Below, piece by piece: positions 53,775-61,226 of a DNA stretch of 64,000 nucleotides. A program made the position numbers and the translations under genes. The notes below the pieces were generated by a model. The model was not told where the DNA came from and did no database searches. It saw only the letters and a list, made by a program, of their open reading frames with translations. Origin of the DNA: Actinomycetes bacterium (GTDB taxonomy: Bacteria > Actinomycetota > Actinomycetes > Propionibacteriales > Nocardioidaceae); contig JAEWOG010000090.1 of the NCBI GenBank assembly GCA_023460975.1, positions 157,495-221,494 on the forward strand, read 5' to 3'. Within the stretch, counting starts at the first letter, position 1; each line of letters begins with the position of its first letter.

Positions 53775-54374
53775 ATGGAACCGCGTCAGGGTGACCCCGC
53801 ACTGTCTGACCCACTGTTCGCCGAGCTGCGCCGCCGACACCCCGATGTCGACATCGTGATGCTCCCCGCAGCCCCGCCCGTCCCGGATGACGCCCCCGTG
53901 GCCACCGAGGGACAACTGCTGGCTCTCACGCGTCACGTCGAGGCGGTCCTCGACGCCGTGAGCGCGCGGGTCGGCGTCGCGCCGCAGGTCTCGGCGCGGT
54001 TCTGGCACGAGCAGGCCACGCCCCTGCTGCGCACGTGGACGGTGAAGGCGGTGCTGCCACTCGACGAAACTGTTCTCGACGACGCGGCTGGTCCCGACGA
54101 CGAGACTGGTCCCGGCGACGGGGCTGGTCCCGGCGACGGGGCTGACGCTGGCCACGAGGCGGGGCTGGCCCTGCTGCGCCAGGTCGGCGACACCCTGTTG
54201 GCCCTGGGCTGGGAGGCGAAGGCCGCCACGGACCCGCCCCGGTTGCGTGCGGTCGCCGGCCCCGTGGAGGTGACGGCCCGGATCGGGACCGCCGGGGTCG
54301 TCCTCGTCCTCGAGACCATCCCCCAGCACGCGGCTGCGGAGACCTTCACGTCCGTACGAGAGGAGGTGGCGTGA
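53775..54374 (+). CDS. Operon protein of unknown function, first of the WXG-hydrolase operon
   Basis: A 199-residue cytoplasmic-looking protein without signal peptide. Segments such as LLALTRHVEAVLDAVSARVGVAP and VTARIGTAGVVLVLETIPQHAAA suggest an alpha/beta fold. A linker in the middle (about residues 104-125) consists of GPDDE/GPGDG repeats made by an 18-bp tandem array. I know no family. It overlaps the next gene by 1 bp (TGATG). Role in secretion or folding of the downstream pair is inference from coupling. Confidence 0.65.
   Translation: MEPRQGDPALSDPLFAELRRRHPDVDIVMLPAAPPVPDDAPVATEGQLLALTRHVEAVLDAVSARVGVAPQVSARFWHEQATPLLRTWTVKAVLPLDETVLDDAAGPDDETGPGDGAGPGDGADAGHEAGLALLRQVGDTLLALGWEAKAATDPPRLRAVAGPVEVTARIGTAGVVLVLETIPQHAAAETFTSVREEVA
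54086..54139 (+). repeat. 18-bp tandem repeat, three copies
   Basis: Units GGCTGGTCCCGACGACGA, GACTGGTCCCGGCGACGG and GGCTGGTCCCGGCGACGG in a row, in frame inside the 199-residue gene, with a degenerate copy just upstream. They encode an acidic Gly-Pro-Asp linker. Confidence 0.8.
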
Positions 54375-54721
54375 TGTCCGTGGCATTCGAGGTGTACGTC
54401 GCCACGCTGCACAGCACGGCCCGCGACTGGGACGACGCGCAGGAGCGGCTCACGGGCGTCAGCACGTCCCTGGCCGAGGCCGACGTCGCGCTGCTCGGGT
54501 CTCGGGTCGCCCCCGCGGCGCGCGCCTTCGTCGCCGCGTGGGAGGCGGAGATCCGCCGCCTGCAGCAGCGCACGGGGCAGCATGCCCAGGCGCTGCGCGA
54601 CACCGCGACCGGGTTCCGCAGCAGCGACCAGGAGGTCGTCGAACGCAACCAGACGCTGCTGGCCTTCGTGGACCGCGACATGACGCCCTCGAGCACGATG
54701 ACCGTCGGGGGCATCCGATGA
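54374..54721 (+). CDS. WXG100-like helical protein
   Basis: A 115-residue, almost entirely helical protein with two long helices (about residues 5-35 and 45-90: VAPAARAFVAAWEAEIRRLQQRTGQHAQALRDTATGF). Size, shape and the Trp in the turn region are like ESAT-6/WXG100 partners, although a strict WxG is not present. ATG 54374 is selected because AGGAGG ends 7 nt upstream. It overlaps the hydrolase gene by 4 bp (ATGA). A chaperone-like or heterodimer partner for the hydrolase's N-terminal domain is inferred. Confidence 0.7.
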   Translation: MSVAFEVYVATLHSTARDWDDAQERLTGVSTSLAEADVALLGSRVAPAARAFVAAWEAEIRRLQQRTGQHAQALRDTATGFRSSDQEVVERNQTLLAFVDRDMTPSSTMTVGGIR

Positions 54722-56598
54722 CCACCATCACCGTTCCTGCCAAGCTCGAGCAGATCGCCGAGCTCGAGGTCACCCCCGCCGCCAGCGCCGTGGCCACCGC
54801 CTTCCGCGGCTGTGCGACGTCGGTGAGCGACGTGTCCTCGACACTGCGCAGCAAGGGGGCGCCGGCCGACTGGTCGGGCGATGCCGCCCAGGCCGCCGCC
54901 AACGAGATGACGCTGCTGGGCAAGGCCACCGACACGGTCGTCTCCTCGTTCGAGAAGGTCATCACCGCGTGCGACGCGTACTTGGACCAGATGGGCGAGT
55001 TGCGCCAGCGCCGCACCGTCCTGGACTCCGAGCGGGTGGCGATCAACAACGAGATCGACATGCTGATGGCCGACATCGAGGCCTCCGACGGGTCCAACAC
55101 CGCCGAGTTGTCCTCGCGCGCCCAGCGACTCATGGCCCGGGCTCGCGACCTCCAGGGCCGCATCGACACCTTGTGGCGCGACGTCGTCGCGGCCGAGGAC
55201 CGCATGATCGCCTCGTTCCAGACCGTCGACACCGTGGCCGAAGGTGCGGCCAGTGCCGGCGATGGGCGGACCGACACCGAGGCGCTCAAGCGCGAGCTCG
55301 CCGCGCTCGGCAACGACCCGGACGCGGTGTTCGCGTGGTGGAACAATCTCAGCCCAGCCCAGCGCGAGGCCCTGAAGATCAGCGATCCCGACCTGATCGG
55401 CAACACCAACGGCATCCCGACGGGCGACCGGGACGAGGCGAACCGTACGTCCCTGGATCGCGACCTCGACCTGTACGGCAGCATGGATCCGGACGATCTC
55501 TCCAACGCGGAGAAGGCCCTGCTGGAACGCGCCCGGGAGGCCGAGAAGGCTCTCGCCCTGGCCACCGGGGATCGCGATGCGCTGACGGGGGCTCCCGTGG
55601 ACGTCAACCTGCTGGTCTACGCTCCCGGCGCCTTCAACGGCGACGGCGCGGTGGCGGTCGCGTTCGGTGATCCCGACACCGCGGACAACACCGCGGTGCT
55701 GGTCCCCGGCCTGACGACCGATGGCACGTCGATCGTCAGCAACTCCGAGGACGCGTACCGCCTGTTCCAGCAGGCGCAGATGAACGGGGAGTCCGCGGCG
55801 ACCATCGCGTGGCTGGGGTACGACGCCCCGTCCTTCAACCCGAGCGGCCTGCTCTCCGTCCCTTCCGAGGCCATCGACGTCGGCAGCGTGACGACCGAGG
55901 GCCGCGCCGAGGCGGGAGGCACGCTCCTGGCCGACTTCGTCGACGGCCTGCGCGCGAGCGACACCGGCGATCGGTCGCACCTGTCGGTCATCGGCCACAG
56001 CTACGGCTCGACCACCGCGGCCCACGCCGCACAGATGGGCTTGGATGCCGACTCCCTGACCCTGATCGGCAGCCCCGGTGCTGGCGGAGATGACGTCAAC
56101 CACGCAAGCGATCTGTCGATGCCCCCGGGCAAGGTGTACGTCGGCTCGGCCGACAACGACTTCGTCACGTGGTTGGGACGCGACGGGGACCTCGGCATGG
56201 GTCGCGACCCTGCCCAGTCCGACTTCGGCGCCACCGTGTTCGATGTCGACCCCGGCAAGGAGTTCGACATCGAGACCATCAAGGACGGGGTGGGCAACCA
56301 CACCTCCTACTACGACGACGGCAGCAGGTCCCTGGACAACCTCACCCAGATCGTGCGCGGGGACGAGCCGCACGTCATCGAGGGCCGTACGACTCCCGCC
56401 AACGAGATGGCCAAGGACTGGGCCCTCGACCAGGCCGGCCGCCCGATCGAGTGGGTCGGCGACAAGATCGACCAGGGCCTCGAGTGGACGGGCGAGCAGA
56501 TCGATCGAGGAGCCGACTGGGCCGAGGAGAAGATCGACCAGGGCGGGCAGTGGCTCGACGAACGCTGGCAGGACGTCAAGGACGCCTGGCCGTGGTGA
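54718..56598 (+). CDS. DUF1023 alpha/beta hydrolase with WXG-like N-terminal domain
   Basis: A 626-residue protein. Residues about 1-110 form a helical hairpin with the motif ADWSGDAAQAA (WxG). A coiled-coil follows (about 110-190, LRQRRTVLDSERVAINNEIDMLMADIE). The hydrolase domain (about 270-540) is DUF1023 with nucleophile elbow VIGHSYGSTTAA (Ser about 428), Asp near 479 (SADNDF) and His about 528 (GNHTSYY), a plausible complete triad. The last 70 residues are Trp-rich (IEWVGDKIDQGLEWTGEQIDRG, repeated). No signal peptide. The architecture suggests a type VII secretion substrate acting on lipids or esters; this is inference. Confidence 0.85.
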   Translation: MTTITVPAKLEQIAELEVTPAASAVATAFRGCATSVSDVSSTLRSKGAPADWSGDAAQAAANEMTLLGKATDTVVSSFEKVITACDAYLDQMGELRQRRTVLDSERVAINNEIDMLMADIEASDGSNTAELSSRAQRLMARARDLQGRIDTLWRDVVAAEDRMIASFQTVDTVAEGAASAGDGRTDTEALKRELAALGNDPDAVFAWWNNLSPAQREALKISDPDLIGNTNGIPTGDRDEANRTSLDRDLDLYGSMDPDDLSNAEKALLERAREAEKALALATGDRDALTGAPVDVNLLVYAPGAFNGDGAVAVAFGDPDTADNTAVLVPGLTTDGTSIVSNSEDAYRLFQQAQMNGESAATIAWLGYDAPSFNPSGLLSVPSEAIDVGSVTTEGRAEAGGTLLADFVDGLRASDTGDRSHLSVIGHSYGSTTAAHAAQMGLDADSLTLIGSPGAGGDDVNHASDLSMPPGKVYVGSADNDFVTWLGRDGDLGMGRDPAQSDFGATVFDVDPGKEFDIETIKDGVGNHTSYYDDGSRSLDNLTQIVRGDEPHVIEGRTTPANEMAKDWALDQAGRPIEWVGDKIDQGLEWTGEQIDRGADWAEEKIDQGGQWLDERWQDVKDAWPW

Positions 56599-57125
56599 TC
56601 TCACCCGTGCACGGGCGCATCCGCTTGCTGGTCGGCGCTACCGTCAGCCTCATGGTGTTCGGACTGTTCGGCTGCTCATCGTCCTCGTCCTCCACGGCGC
56701 CCGACGCCGAGGAGTTCGCCGCGCGCATGGATGCCAAGGCCGCCCAGGTGCTCCCCGACGTCGATGCCGCGCTGGGCGGCACGCTGGGCGAGATGACGGC
56801 CTCCTTCTATTCCAAGAGCGGCAGCCTCGGCGTGTGGAACTACAACGCGCGCGGGACGTGGACCGACGTCCCGCATGACCGCGCCACCGCGGCAGACCGG
56901 ATCGCCGACGTGTTGACGCAGGACGGCATGAAGGTGACGCGCAAGGAGGAGACGGCCGCGAGCGTCGTGCGCGGGTCCGTCGACGGCATTCACTTCACCT
57001 TCGCCGTCTCAGCCCCGACCACGACGCTGGCCTCCGTGGAGATCGGCTCGGAAGAGGGCCTGTCCAGTGACGGGGACTTCGCGGAGAACGCCCCCGCCGT
57101 GGACTACGCGGCCCTGGTGCAGTGA
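56595..57125 (+). CDS. Lipoprotein of the WXG-hydrolase operon
   Basis: A 176-residue exported protein. Signal peptide with lipobox LFGC (Cys near residue 27) followed by a Ser tract, then a domain of about 140 residues with GSLGVWNYNARGTWTDVPHDRATAADRIADVLTQDGMKVTRKEE. I know no family. GTG 56595 overlaps the hydrolase stop (GTGA), so it is translationally coupled. A surface-anchored immunity or accessory protein for the hydrolase is a reasonable guess, not shown. Confidence 0.78.
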   Translation: MISPVHGRIRLLVGATVSLMVFGLFGCSSSSSSTAPDAEEFAARMDAKAAQVLPDVDAALGGTLGEMTASFYSKSGSLGVWNYNARGTWTDVPHDRATAADRIADVLTQDGMKVTRKEETAASVVRGSVDGIHFTFAVSAPTTTLASVEIGSEEGLSSDGDFAENAPAVDYAALVQ

Positions 57126-57224
57126 CCGGCGCCACAGAGCATTCGCCGAGGGCCGCGACTAGCCTTGTGAGTGGTCCGTGGACTCCATCAGGGAGCCGCG
57201 AGATGTCTGCAAGGAGCACCCGTC

Positions 57225-58076
57225 ATGAGTGAAGTCGCCGCCCCGTACGGCTCCGGCGCCAGCGCCGCTGGCGCTGCGCCGATCCGCAAGGTTCGCACCC
57301 ACCACCTGCGTGAGATGAAGGAGCGCGGCGAGCGCTTCACGATGCTCACCGCCTACGACATGTACACCGCAGCCACGTTCGACGAGGCGGGCATCGACAT
57401 GCTGCTCGTCGGTGACTCGGCGTCCAACAACGTGTTCGGCAACGACACGTCACTGCCCGTGACGGTCGACGAACTCATTCCGCTCACCCGAGCCGTCGCA
57501 CGCAGCGCCAAGCGGGCGATGGTGGTCGCCGATCTGCCGTTCGGCTCCTACCAGGCCTCGCCGGAGCAGGGATACCTCACCGCGGTCCGGTTCATGAAGG
57601 AGGCGGGCGCGCACTGTGTGAAGCTCGAGGGCGGCTCCGAGATGGCGCCCGTGATCACCAAGTGCGTCCAGGGCGGCATCCCCGTGGTGGCCCACATCGG
57701 GTTCACTCCGCAGTCCGAGCACACCCTGGGCGGCTACCGCATCCAGGGCAAGGGTGACGCCGCCGAGCGGGTCCGCGCAGATGCGCGTGCCGTGCAGGAG
57801 GCGGGTGCCTTCGCCGTCGTCATGGAGATGGTGCCCGGCGACGTGGCCGCCGAGATCACCGCCGAGCTGACCATTCCCACGATCGGCATCGGCGCCGGCA
57901 ACCAGTGCGACGGCCAGGTGCTGGTGTGGCAGGACGCCTTTGGCCTGCGGACCGGCAAGATGCCCCGCTTCGTCAAGCAGTACGCCGACGTGCACCAGGT
58001 GCTCCTCGACGGCGCCAGGGCCTACCTCGACGACGTCAAGGGCGGCAGTTTCCCTGGTCCAGAGCACACCTTCTAA
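57225..58076 (+). CDS. panB: 3-methyl-2-oxobutanoate hydroxymethyltransferase
   Basis: A 283-residue enzyme that adds a hydroxymethyl group from methylene-THF to 2-oxoisovalerate, the first step of pantothenate synthesis. It has MLTAYDMYTAATFDEAGIDMLLVGDS, the magnesium and ketoacid-binding region, VKLEGGSEMAP, VVAHIGFTPQSEHTLGGYRIQGK and TIGIGAGNQCDGQVLVWQD. AAGGAG is 9 nt before ATG 57225. panC and panD are not next to it. Confidence 0.96.
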   Translation: MSEVAAPYGSGASAAGAAPIRKVRTHHLREMKERGERFTMLTAYDMYTAATFDEAGIDMLLVGDSASNNVFGNDTSLPVTVDELIPLTRAVARSAKRAMVVADLPFGSYQASPEQGYLTAVRFMKEAGAHCVKLEGGSEMAPVITKCVQGGIPVVAHIGFTPQSEHTLGGYRIQGKGDAAERVRADARAVQEAGAFAVVMEMVPGDVAAEITAELTIPTIGIGAGNQCDGQVLVWQDAFGLRTGKMPRFVKQYADVHQVLLDGARAYLDDVKGGSFPGPEHTF

Positions 58077-58093
58077 TCCTCTGCCCGCGGGGC

Positions 58094-58099
58094 TACCGT
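58094..58099 (+). promoter_or_regulatory. -10 box of the sugar dehydrogenase gene, leaderless geometry
   Basis: TACCGT ends 6 nt before ATG 58106, with no ribosome site in the short gap. Confidence 0.45.
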
Positions 58100-58105
58100 G
58101 GGCAG

Positions 58106-59314
58106 ATGAAGACGTACGGGGGACGTAGGTCGCGCCAGCACGACTCGCGCGGGAGCACGACGCACTGGGCTGGACTGGCGGGGTTGACCGTCGCGGCTGT
58201 GACGACGACGGTCCTGTCGGTCCCGTCCGGCGCGGCTGCGCCCGACGCGGGGCCCCAGCCGCGCTTCCAGGCACCTGAGTTGCGCGTGACGACGGTTGTC
58301 TCCGGGCTGGAACACGCCTGGGACGTCAAGGAGATCGACTCGAAGCGCCTCATCGTGACCGAGCGGGACCGGGCTCGGGTCAGCCTCGTGACCAAGGGGC
58401 GTCGCAAGACGGTCAAGTTCCCCTCGGAGCGGGTCTGGGTCTCCGGCGAGACCGGCCTGATGTCCGTGGCCCTCGCCGCCAATTTCTCGCGCTCGCGCAT
58501 CATCTACACCTGCCAGGGGTGGCTCACCAAGGGTGGCCACGACGTGCGCGTCGTCGCGTGGCGCCTCAACCGCAAGCTGCGCAAGGCGAAGAAGGTGCGG
58601 GTGATCCGGTCCGGGATGCCCACCACCGAGGGGCGTCACGGCGGCTGCCGCCTGCTCGTCGACCCTTCCAACGGTGAGATCTGGGTCGGGACGGGTGAGG
58701 CTGCCATGTCTGGCGTGTCGCGCAACCTCGACTCGCTCGGCGGCAAGGTGCTGCGACTGACGGCGAAGGGACGCCCCTCCCCCGCCAACCCGTGGGCCAA
58801 CTCGTCGGGGGTGCGGCGCTTCATCTACACGTACGGCCACCGCAACGTCCAAGGGCTGGCCCAGGCGTCGCCGGGCGGAGCGGTGTGGTCCGTCGAGCAC
58901 GGACCCAGCGAGGACGACGAGGTCAACCTGCTCCAGGCAGGCGGCGACTACGGCTGGGAGCCCGGTCCGGGGTACGACTCGTCGGTTCCGATGACGGACC
59001 ACGATCTGCCCGGTGAGCAGATCGATGCCCGGTGGTCGTCCGGGTCGCCGACCTTGGCGACGTCCGGCGCCGCGTGGGTCACCGGGTCGCAGTGGGGTGA
59101 CCTCGAGCGAACCCTCGCGGTGGCCGCGCTCAAGGAGGAGCAGTTGCTCTTCCTGCGTTTCGACTCGGCGGGCACCTACGTCAGTTCGTACGTCCCCGAA
59201 GCGTTGGAGGAGTTCGGTCGGTTGCGGTCGGTGACGTCCGCGGCAGACGGTTCGCTGCTCGTGACCACAGACAACGGTTCGGGTGACGTGGTCCTCAGGG
59301 TCTCGCCGAGCTGA
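58106..59314 (+). CDS. PQQ-dependent sugar dehydrogenase-like secreted protein
   Basis: A 402-residue secreted beta-propeller. Signal peptide with basic start and hydrophobic core (WAGLAGLTVAAVTTTVLSVPSGAAA). The propeller has VSGLEHAWDVKEID, GETGLMSVALAANF, GGCRLLVDPSNGEIWVGTGEA and YTYGHRNVQGLAQASPGGAVWSVEHGPSEDDEVN, the soluble glucose/sorbosone dehydrogenase (GSDH) signature with the catalytic and quinone-binding Arg/His residues. The family oxidises aldoses outside the membrane. Whether this strain makes PQQ cannot be judged here. Confidence 0.9.
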   Translation: MKTYGGRRSRQHDSRGSTTHWAGLAGLTVAAVTTTVLSVPSGAAAPDAGPQPRFQAPELRVTTVVSGLEHAWDVKEIDSKRLIVTERDRARVSLVTKGRRKTVKFPSERVWVSGETGLMSVALAANFSRSRIIYTCQGWLTKGGHDVRVVAWRLNRKLRKAKKVRVIRSGMPTTEGRHGGCRLLVDPSNGEIWVGTGEAAMSGVSRNLDSLGGKVLRLTAKGRPSPANPWANSSGVRRFIYTYGHRNVQGLAQASPGGAVWSVEHGPSEDDEVNLLQAGGDYGWEPGPGYDSSVPMTDHDLPGEQIDARWSSGSPTLATSGAAWVTGSQWGDLERTLAVAALKEEQLLFLRFDSAGTYVSSYVPEALEEFGRLRSVTSAADGSLLVTTDNGSGDVVLRVSPS

Positions 59315-59323
59315 CCCGCCGCC

Positions 59324-59533
59324 TCACTGTTCGTCCTCGACCTCGTCGTCGGGGTCGTTCCACACCGGGTCGTTGTCCCAGGCGTCGTTGCGCTCCTCGA
59401 CCCTCTCGAGGGCCCGCGACGCCTCGGCCTGCGATGCGTACGGCCCGAGGCGATCGGCGTTCTTGCACCCTTCGCGGGGCTCGACACTCTTGTGGACCAA
59501 GCAGAACCAGAACTCGGGATCCTCGCCGTTCAT
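59324..59533 (-). CDS. Small conserved SPOR-like protein upstream of map
   Basis: A 69-residue acidic protein, MNGEDPEFWFCLVHKSVEPREGC... with CKNADRLGPYASQAEASRALERVEERNDAWDNDPVWND. It resembles the short actinobacterial 'SPOR domain-containing' proteins that lie divergent from map. The role is unknown. ATG 59533 is only 25 bp from the map start on the other strand, so the two share a very short promoter region. Confidence 0.75.
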   Translation of the reverse strand: MNGEDPEFWFCLVHKSVEPREGCKNADRLGPYASQAEASRALERVEERNDAWDNDPVWNDPDDEVEDEQ

Positions 59534-59544
59534 GTTCTTGAAAC

Positions 59545-59550
59545 TACACT
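59545..59550 (+). promoter_or_regulatory. -10 box of map, leaderless geometry
   Basis: TACACT ends 7 nt before GTG 59558. The divergent small gene's start codon is 12 nt further upstream, so the two promoters overlap. Confidence 0.5.
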
Positions 59551-59557
59551 CGCGGGC

Positions 59558-60406
59558 GTGAGTCCTGTAGCCCCCGGAACCATCTCGCCGCGTCGTCCGG
59601 TCCCCGCCCACATCGCCCGCCCCGAGTACGTCGACCGCCCGGCACCGACGCTCTTCACCGGGAGTTACGTCAGCGACCCGGAGACGATCGAGAAGATGCG
59701 GGTCGCCTCCCGGCTCGCCGCCCAAGCCCGCGAGCTTGTCGGCAGCCATGTGGCGCCGGGGGTGACGACGGACGAACTCGATCGCATCGGCCATGAGTTC
59801 CTGTGCGACCACGGCGCGTACCCCTCCACGCTCGGCTACCGCGGCTTCCCGAAGTCCTTGTGCTCGAGCGTCAACGAAGTCATCTGTCACGGCATCCCCG
59901 ACAGCACGGTGGTGGCGGACGGCGACATCGTCAACATCGACATCACTGCCTACCTCGACGGAGTCCACGGGGACACCAACGCCACCTTCCTGGCCGGAGA
60001 CGTCGACGAGGAGACGCGTCTCCTGGTCGAGCGGACGAAGGAGGCCCTCGAGCGGGGCATCAAGGCGGTCAAGCCTGGCCGGCAGGTCAGCATCATCGGA
60101 CGCGTGATCGAGGCGTACGCGAAGAGGTTCGGGTATGGCGTCGTGCGCGACTTCACCGGCCACGGAATCGGGACGTCCTTCCACTCCGGCCTGATCATCC
60201 CCCACTACGACGAGGCCCGCTTCGACGACGAGATCCGGGTCGGGATGACCTTCACGATCGAGCCGATGCTGAACCTCGGCACCCACGACTACGACATGTG
60301 GGAGGACGGCTGGACGGTCGTCACGAAGGACCGCAAGCGGTCCGCGCAGTTCGAGCACACCCTCGTCGTGACTCCGACCGGCGCCGAGGTGCTGACGAAC
60401 CCCTGA
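59558..60406 (+). CDS. map: Type I methionine aminopeptidase with N-terminal extension
   Basis: A 282-residue MetAP that removes initiator Met. The five metal ligands are present: Asp pair in VNIDITAYLDGVHGDTNATF, His in GHGIGTSFHSG, Glu in FTIEPML and Glu in SAQFEHTL; VNEVICHGIP holds the substrate His. The 40-residue proline-containing N-terminal extension (PGTISPRRPVPAHIARPEY) is the MapB type of M. tuberculosis (Rv2861c). The start is GTG 59558. Confidence 0.95.
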   Translation: MSPVAPGTISPRRPVPAHIARPEYVDRPAPTLFTGSYVSDPETIEKMRVASRLAAQARELVGSHVAPGVTTDELDRIGHEFLCDHGAYPSTLGYRGFPKSLCSSVNEVICHGIPDSTVVADGDIVNIDITAYLDGVHGDTNATFLAGDVDEETRLLVERTKEALERGIKAVKPGRQVSIIGRVIEAYAKRFGYGVVRDFTGHGIGTSFHSGLIIPHYDEARFDDEIRVGMTFTIEPMLNLGTHDYDMWEDGWTVVTKDRKRSAQFEHTLVVTPTGAEVLTNP

Positions 60407-60412
60407 GGCGCA

Positions 60413-60441
60413 TACGGGCCCGCCATCGTGGCGGGCCCGTA
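60413..60441. terminator. Bidirectional terminator hairpin between map and the small protein gene
   Basis: TACGGGCCCGCCA - TCG - TGGCGGGCCCGTA is a perfect 13-bp stem with a 3-nt loop, 7 nt after the map stop and 20 nt from the stop of the convergent gene. Confidence 0.8.
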
Positions 60442-60460
60442 CGTCGTCGTGGTGCTGGAA

Positions 60461-60673
60461 TCAGTCCAGCGACTTCTTGAACCAGTGGGTGTGGGAGTCG
60501 AGGCCGGTCACGACGCTCACCATCTCCCAGCCGAGGCGACCGAGGTTGGAGAGAAGGTCCTCCCAGGACTCGCCCGGCTCGAAGGACTCCGCGTCCGGGT
60601 AGTTGTAGAACCCGAGCTCGACGTCGGTCTCGTCGCTGCTGATCTTGATCTCTGCGTGTGCGAACTGTGCCAT
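60461..60673 (-). CDS. Small DUF4177-like protein
   Basis: A 70-residue protein (MAQFAHAEIKISSDETDVELGFYNYPDAESFEPGESWEDLL...). The pattern WEDLLSNLGRLGWEMVSVVTGLDSHTHWFKKSL resembles DUF4177 proteins (EYKVV...LNELGAEGWELV...FKR). No known activity. ATG 60673 is the start consistent with conserved length. Confidence 0.7.
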   Translation of the reverse strand: MAQFAHAEIKISSDETDVELGFYNYPDAESFEPGESWEDLLSNLGRLGWEMVSVVTGLDSHTHWFKKSLD

Positions 60674-60765
60674 GCGCCGATCCTGCCACGCCCCTGGGCG
60701 TGCGTGCGTCAAGCGCGCGAATCCACGAGCGCGTACGCCGTGGGAAAGGCTCGATCAGCCGCGGC

Positions 60766-60771
60766 TAGACT
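60766..60771 (+). promoter_or_regulatory. -10 box of rnpB
   Basis: TAGACT lies 9 nt upstream of the first P1 base of the RNase P RNA. No good -35 is seen. Confidence 0.5.
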
Positions 60772-60779
60772 GCACGCGA

Positions 60780-61149
60780 GTGGGTCGGCCGGGCGGCCGC
60801 GTCTCCCGGCGCAAGTCGGGAGCCGAGGAAGGTCCGGGCTCCACAGGGCAGGGTGGTGGCCAACGGCCACCCGGAGCAATCCGCGGGAAAGTGCCACAGA
60901 GAACAGACCGCCACGGCCACTTCGGTGGGCGGGGCAAGGGTGAAACGGTGGAGTAAGAGCCCACCAGTGCGCCGGGAGACCGGAGCAGCTCGGCAAACCC
61001 CACCCGGAGCAAGATCAGACAGCGTGCGTTCGAGGGCGGCCCGCCCGAGTACGCGGGTAGATCGCATGAGGTGACCGGCAACGGTCACCCGAGATGGATG
61101 GTCGCCCCCGCCGATGGCGGGACAGAACCCGGCCTACAGGCCGACCCAC
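60780..61149 (+). ncRNA. rnpB: RNase P RNA, class A
   Basis: The catalytic RNA that trims tRNA 5' ends. The ends pair perfectly as P1: GTGGGTCGGCC (60780-60790) with GGCCGACCCAC (61139-61149). Hallmarks in order: GAGGAAGGTCCGGGCTCCAC (the GAGGAAAGTCC box, with G for A), ACAGAACAGACCGCC... in the centre, GTAAGAGCCCACCAG, GCAAACCCCACCCGGAGC, TAGATCGCATGAGG, and GACAGAACCCGGCCTACAGG near the 3' end. Length about 370 nt fits actinobacterial type A. The integrase gene reads toward it from the right. Confidence 0.93.
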
Positions 61150-61194
61150 TCCTCACACCCCATCTGACCTGCGGAAACGCATTTCGGGGGTGTC

Positions 61195-61214
61195 TACTGT
61201 GCCCATACTGTGCC
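61195..61214. repeat. TACTGTGCC direct repeat, possible integrase arm sites
   Basis: TACTGTGCC occurs at 61195-61203 and 61206-61214, 11 bp apart, one helical turn. It lies between rnpB and the integrase stop, where arm-type binding sites of a tyrosine recombinase would be expected. Confidence 0.45.
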
Positions 61215-61226
61215 TACGTTTTTCGT

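Noticed and set aside
54346..56604. Open frame of 752 codons on the minus strand
   Set aside because: It is a shadow of the DUF1023 hydrolase gene, which has overlapping operon starts and a catalytic triad.
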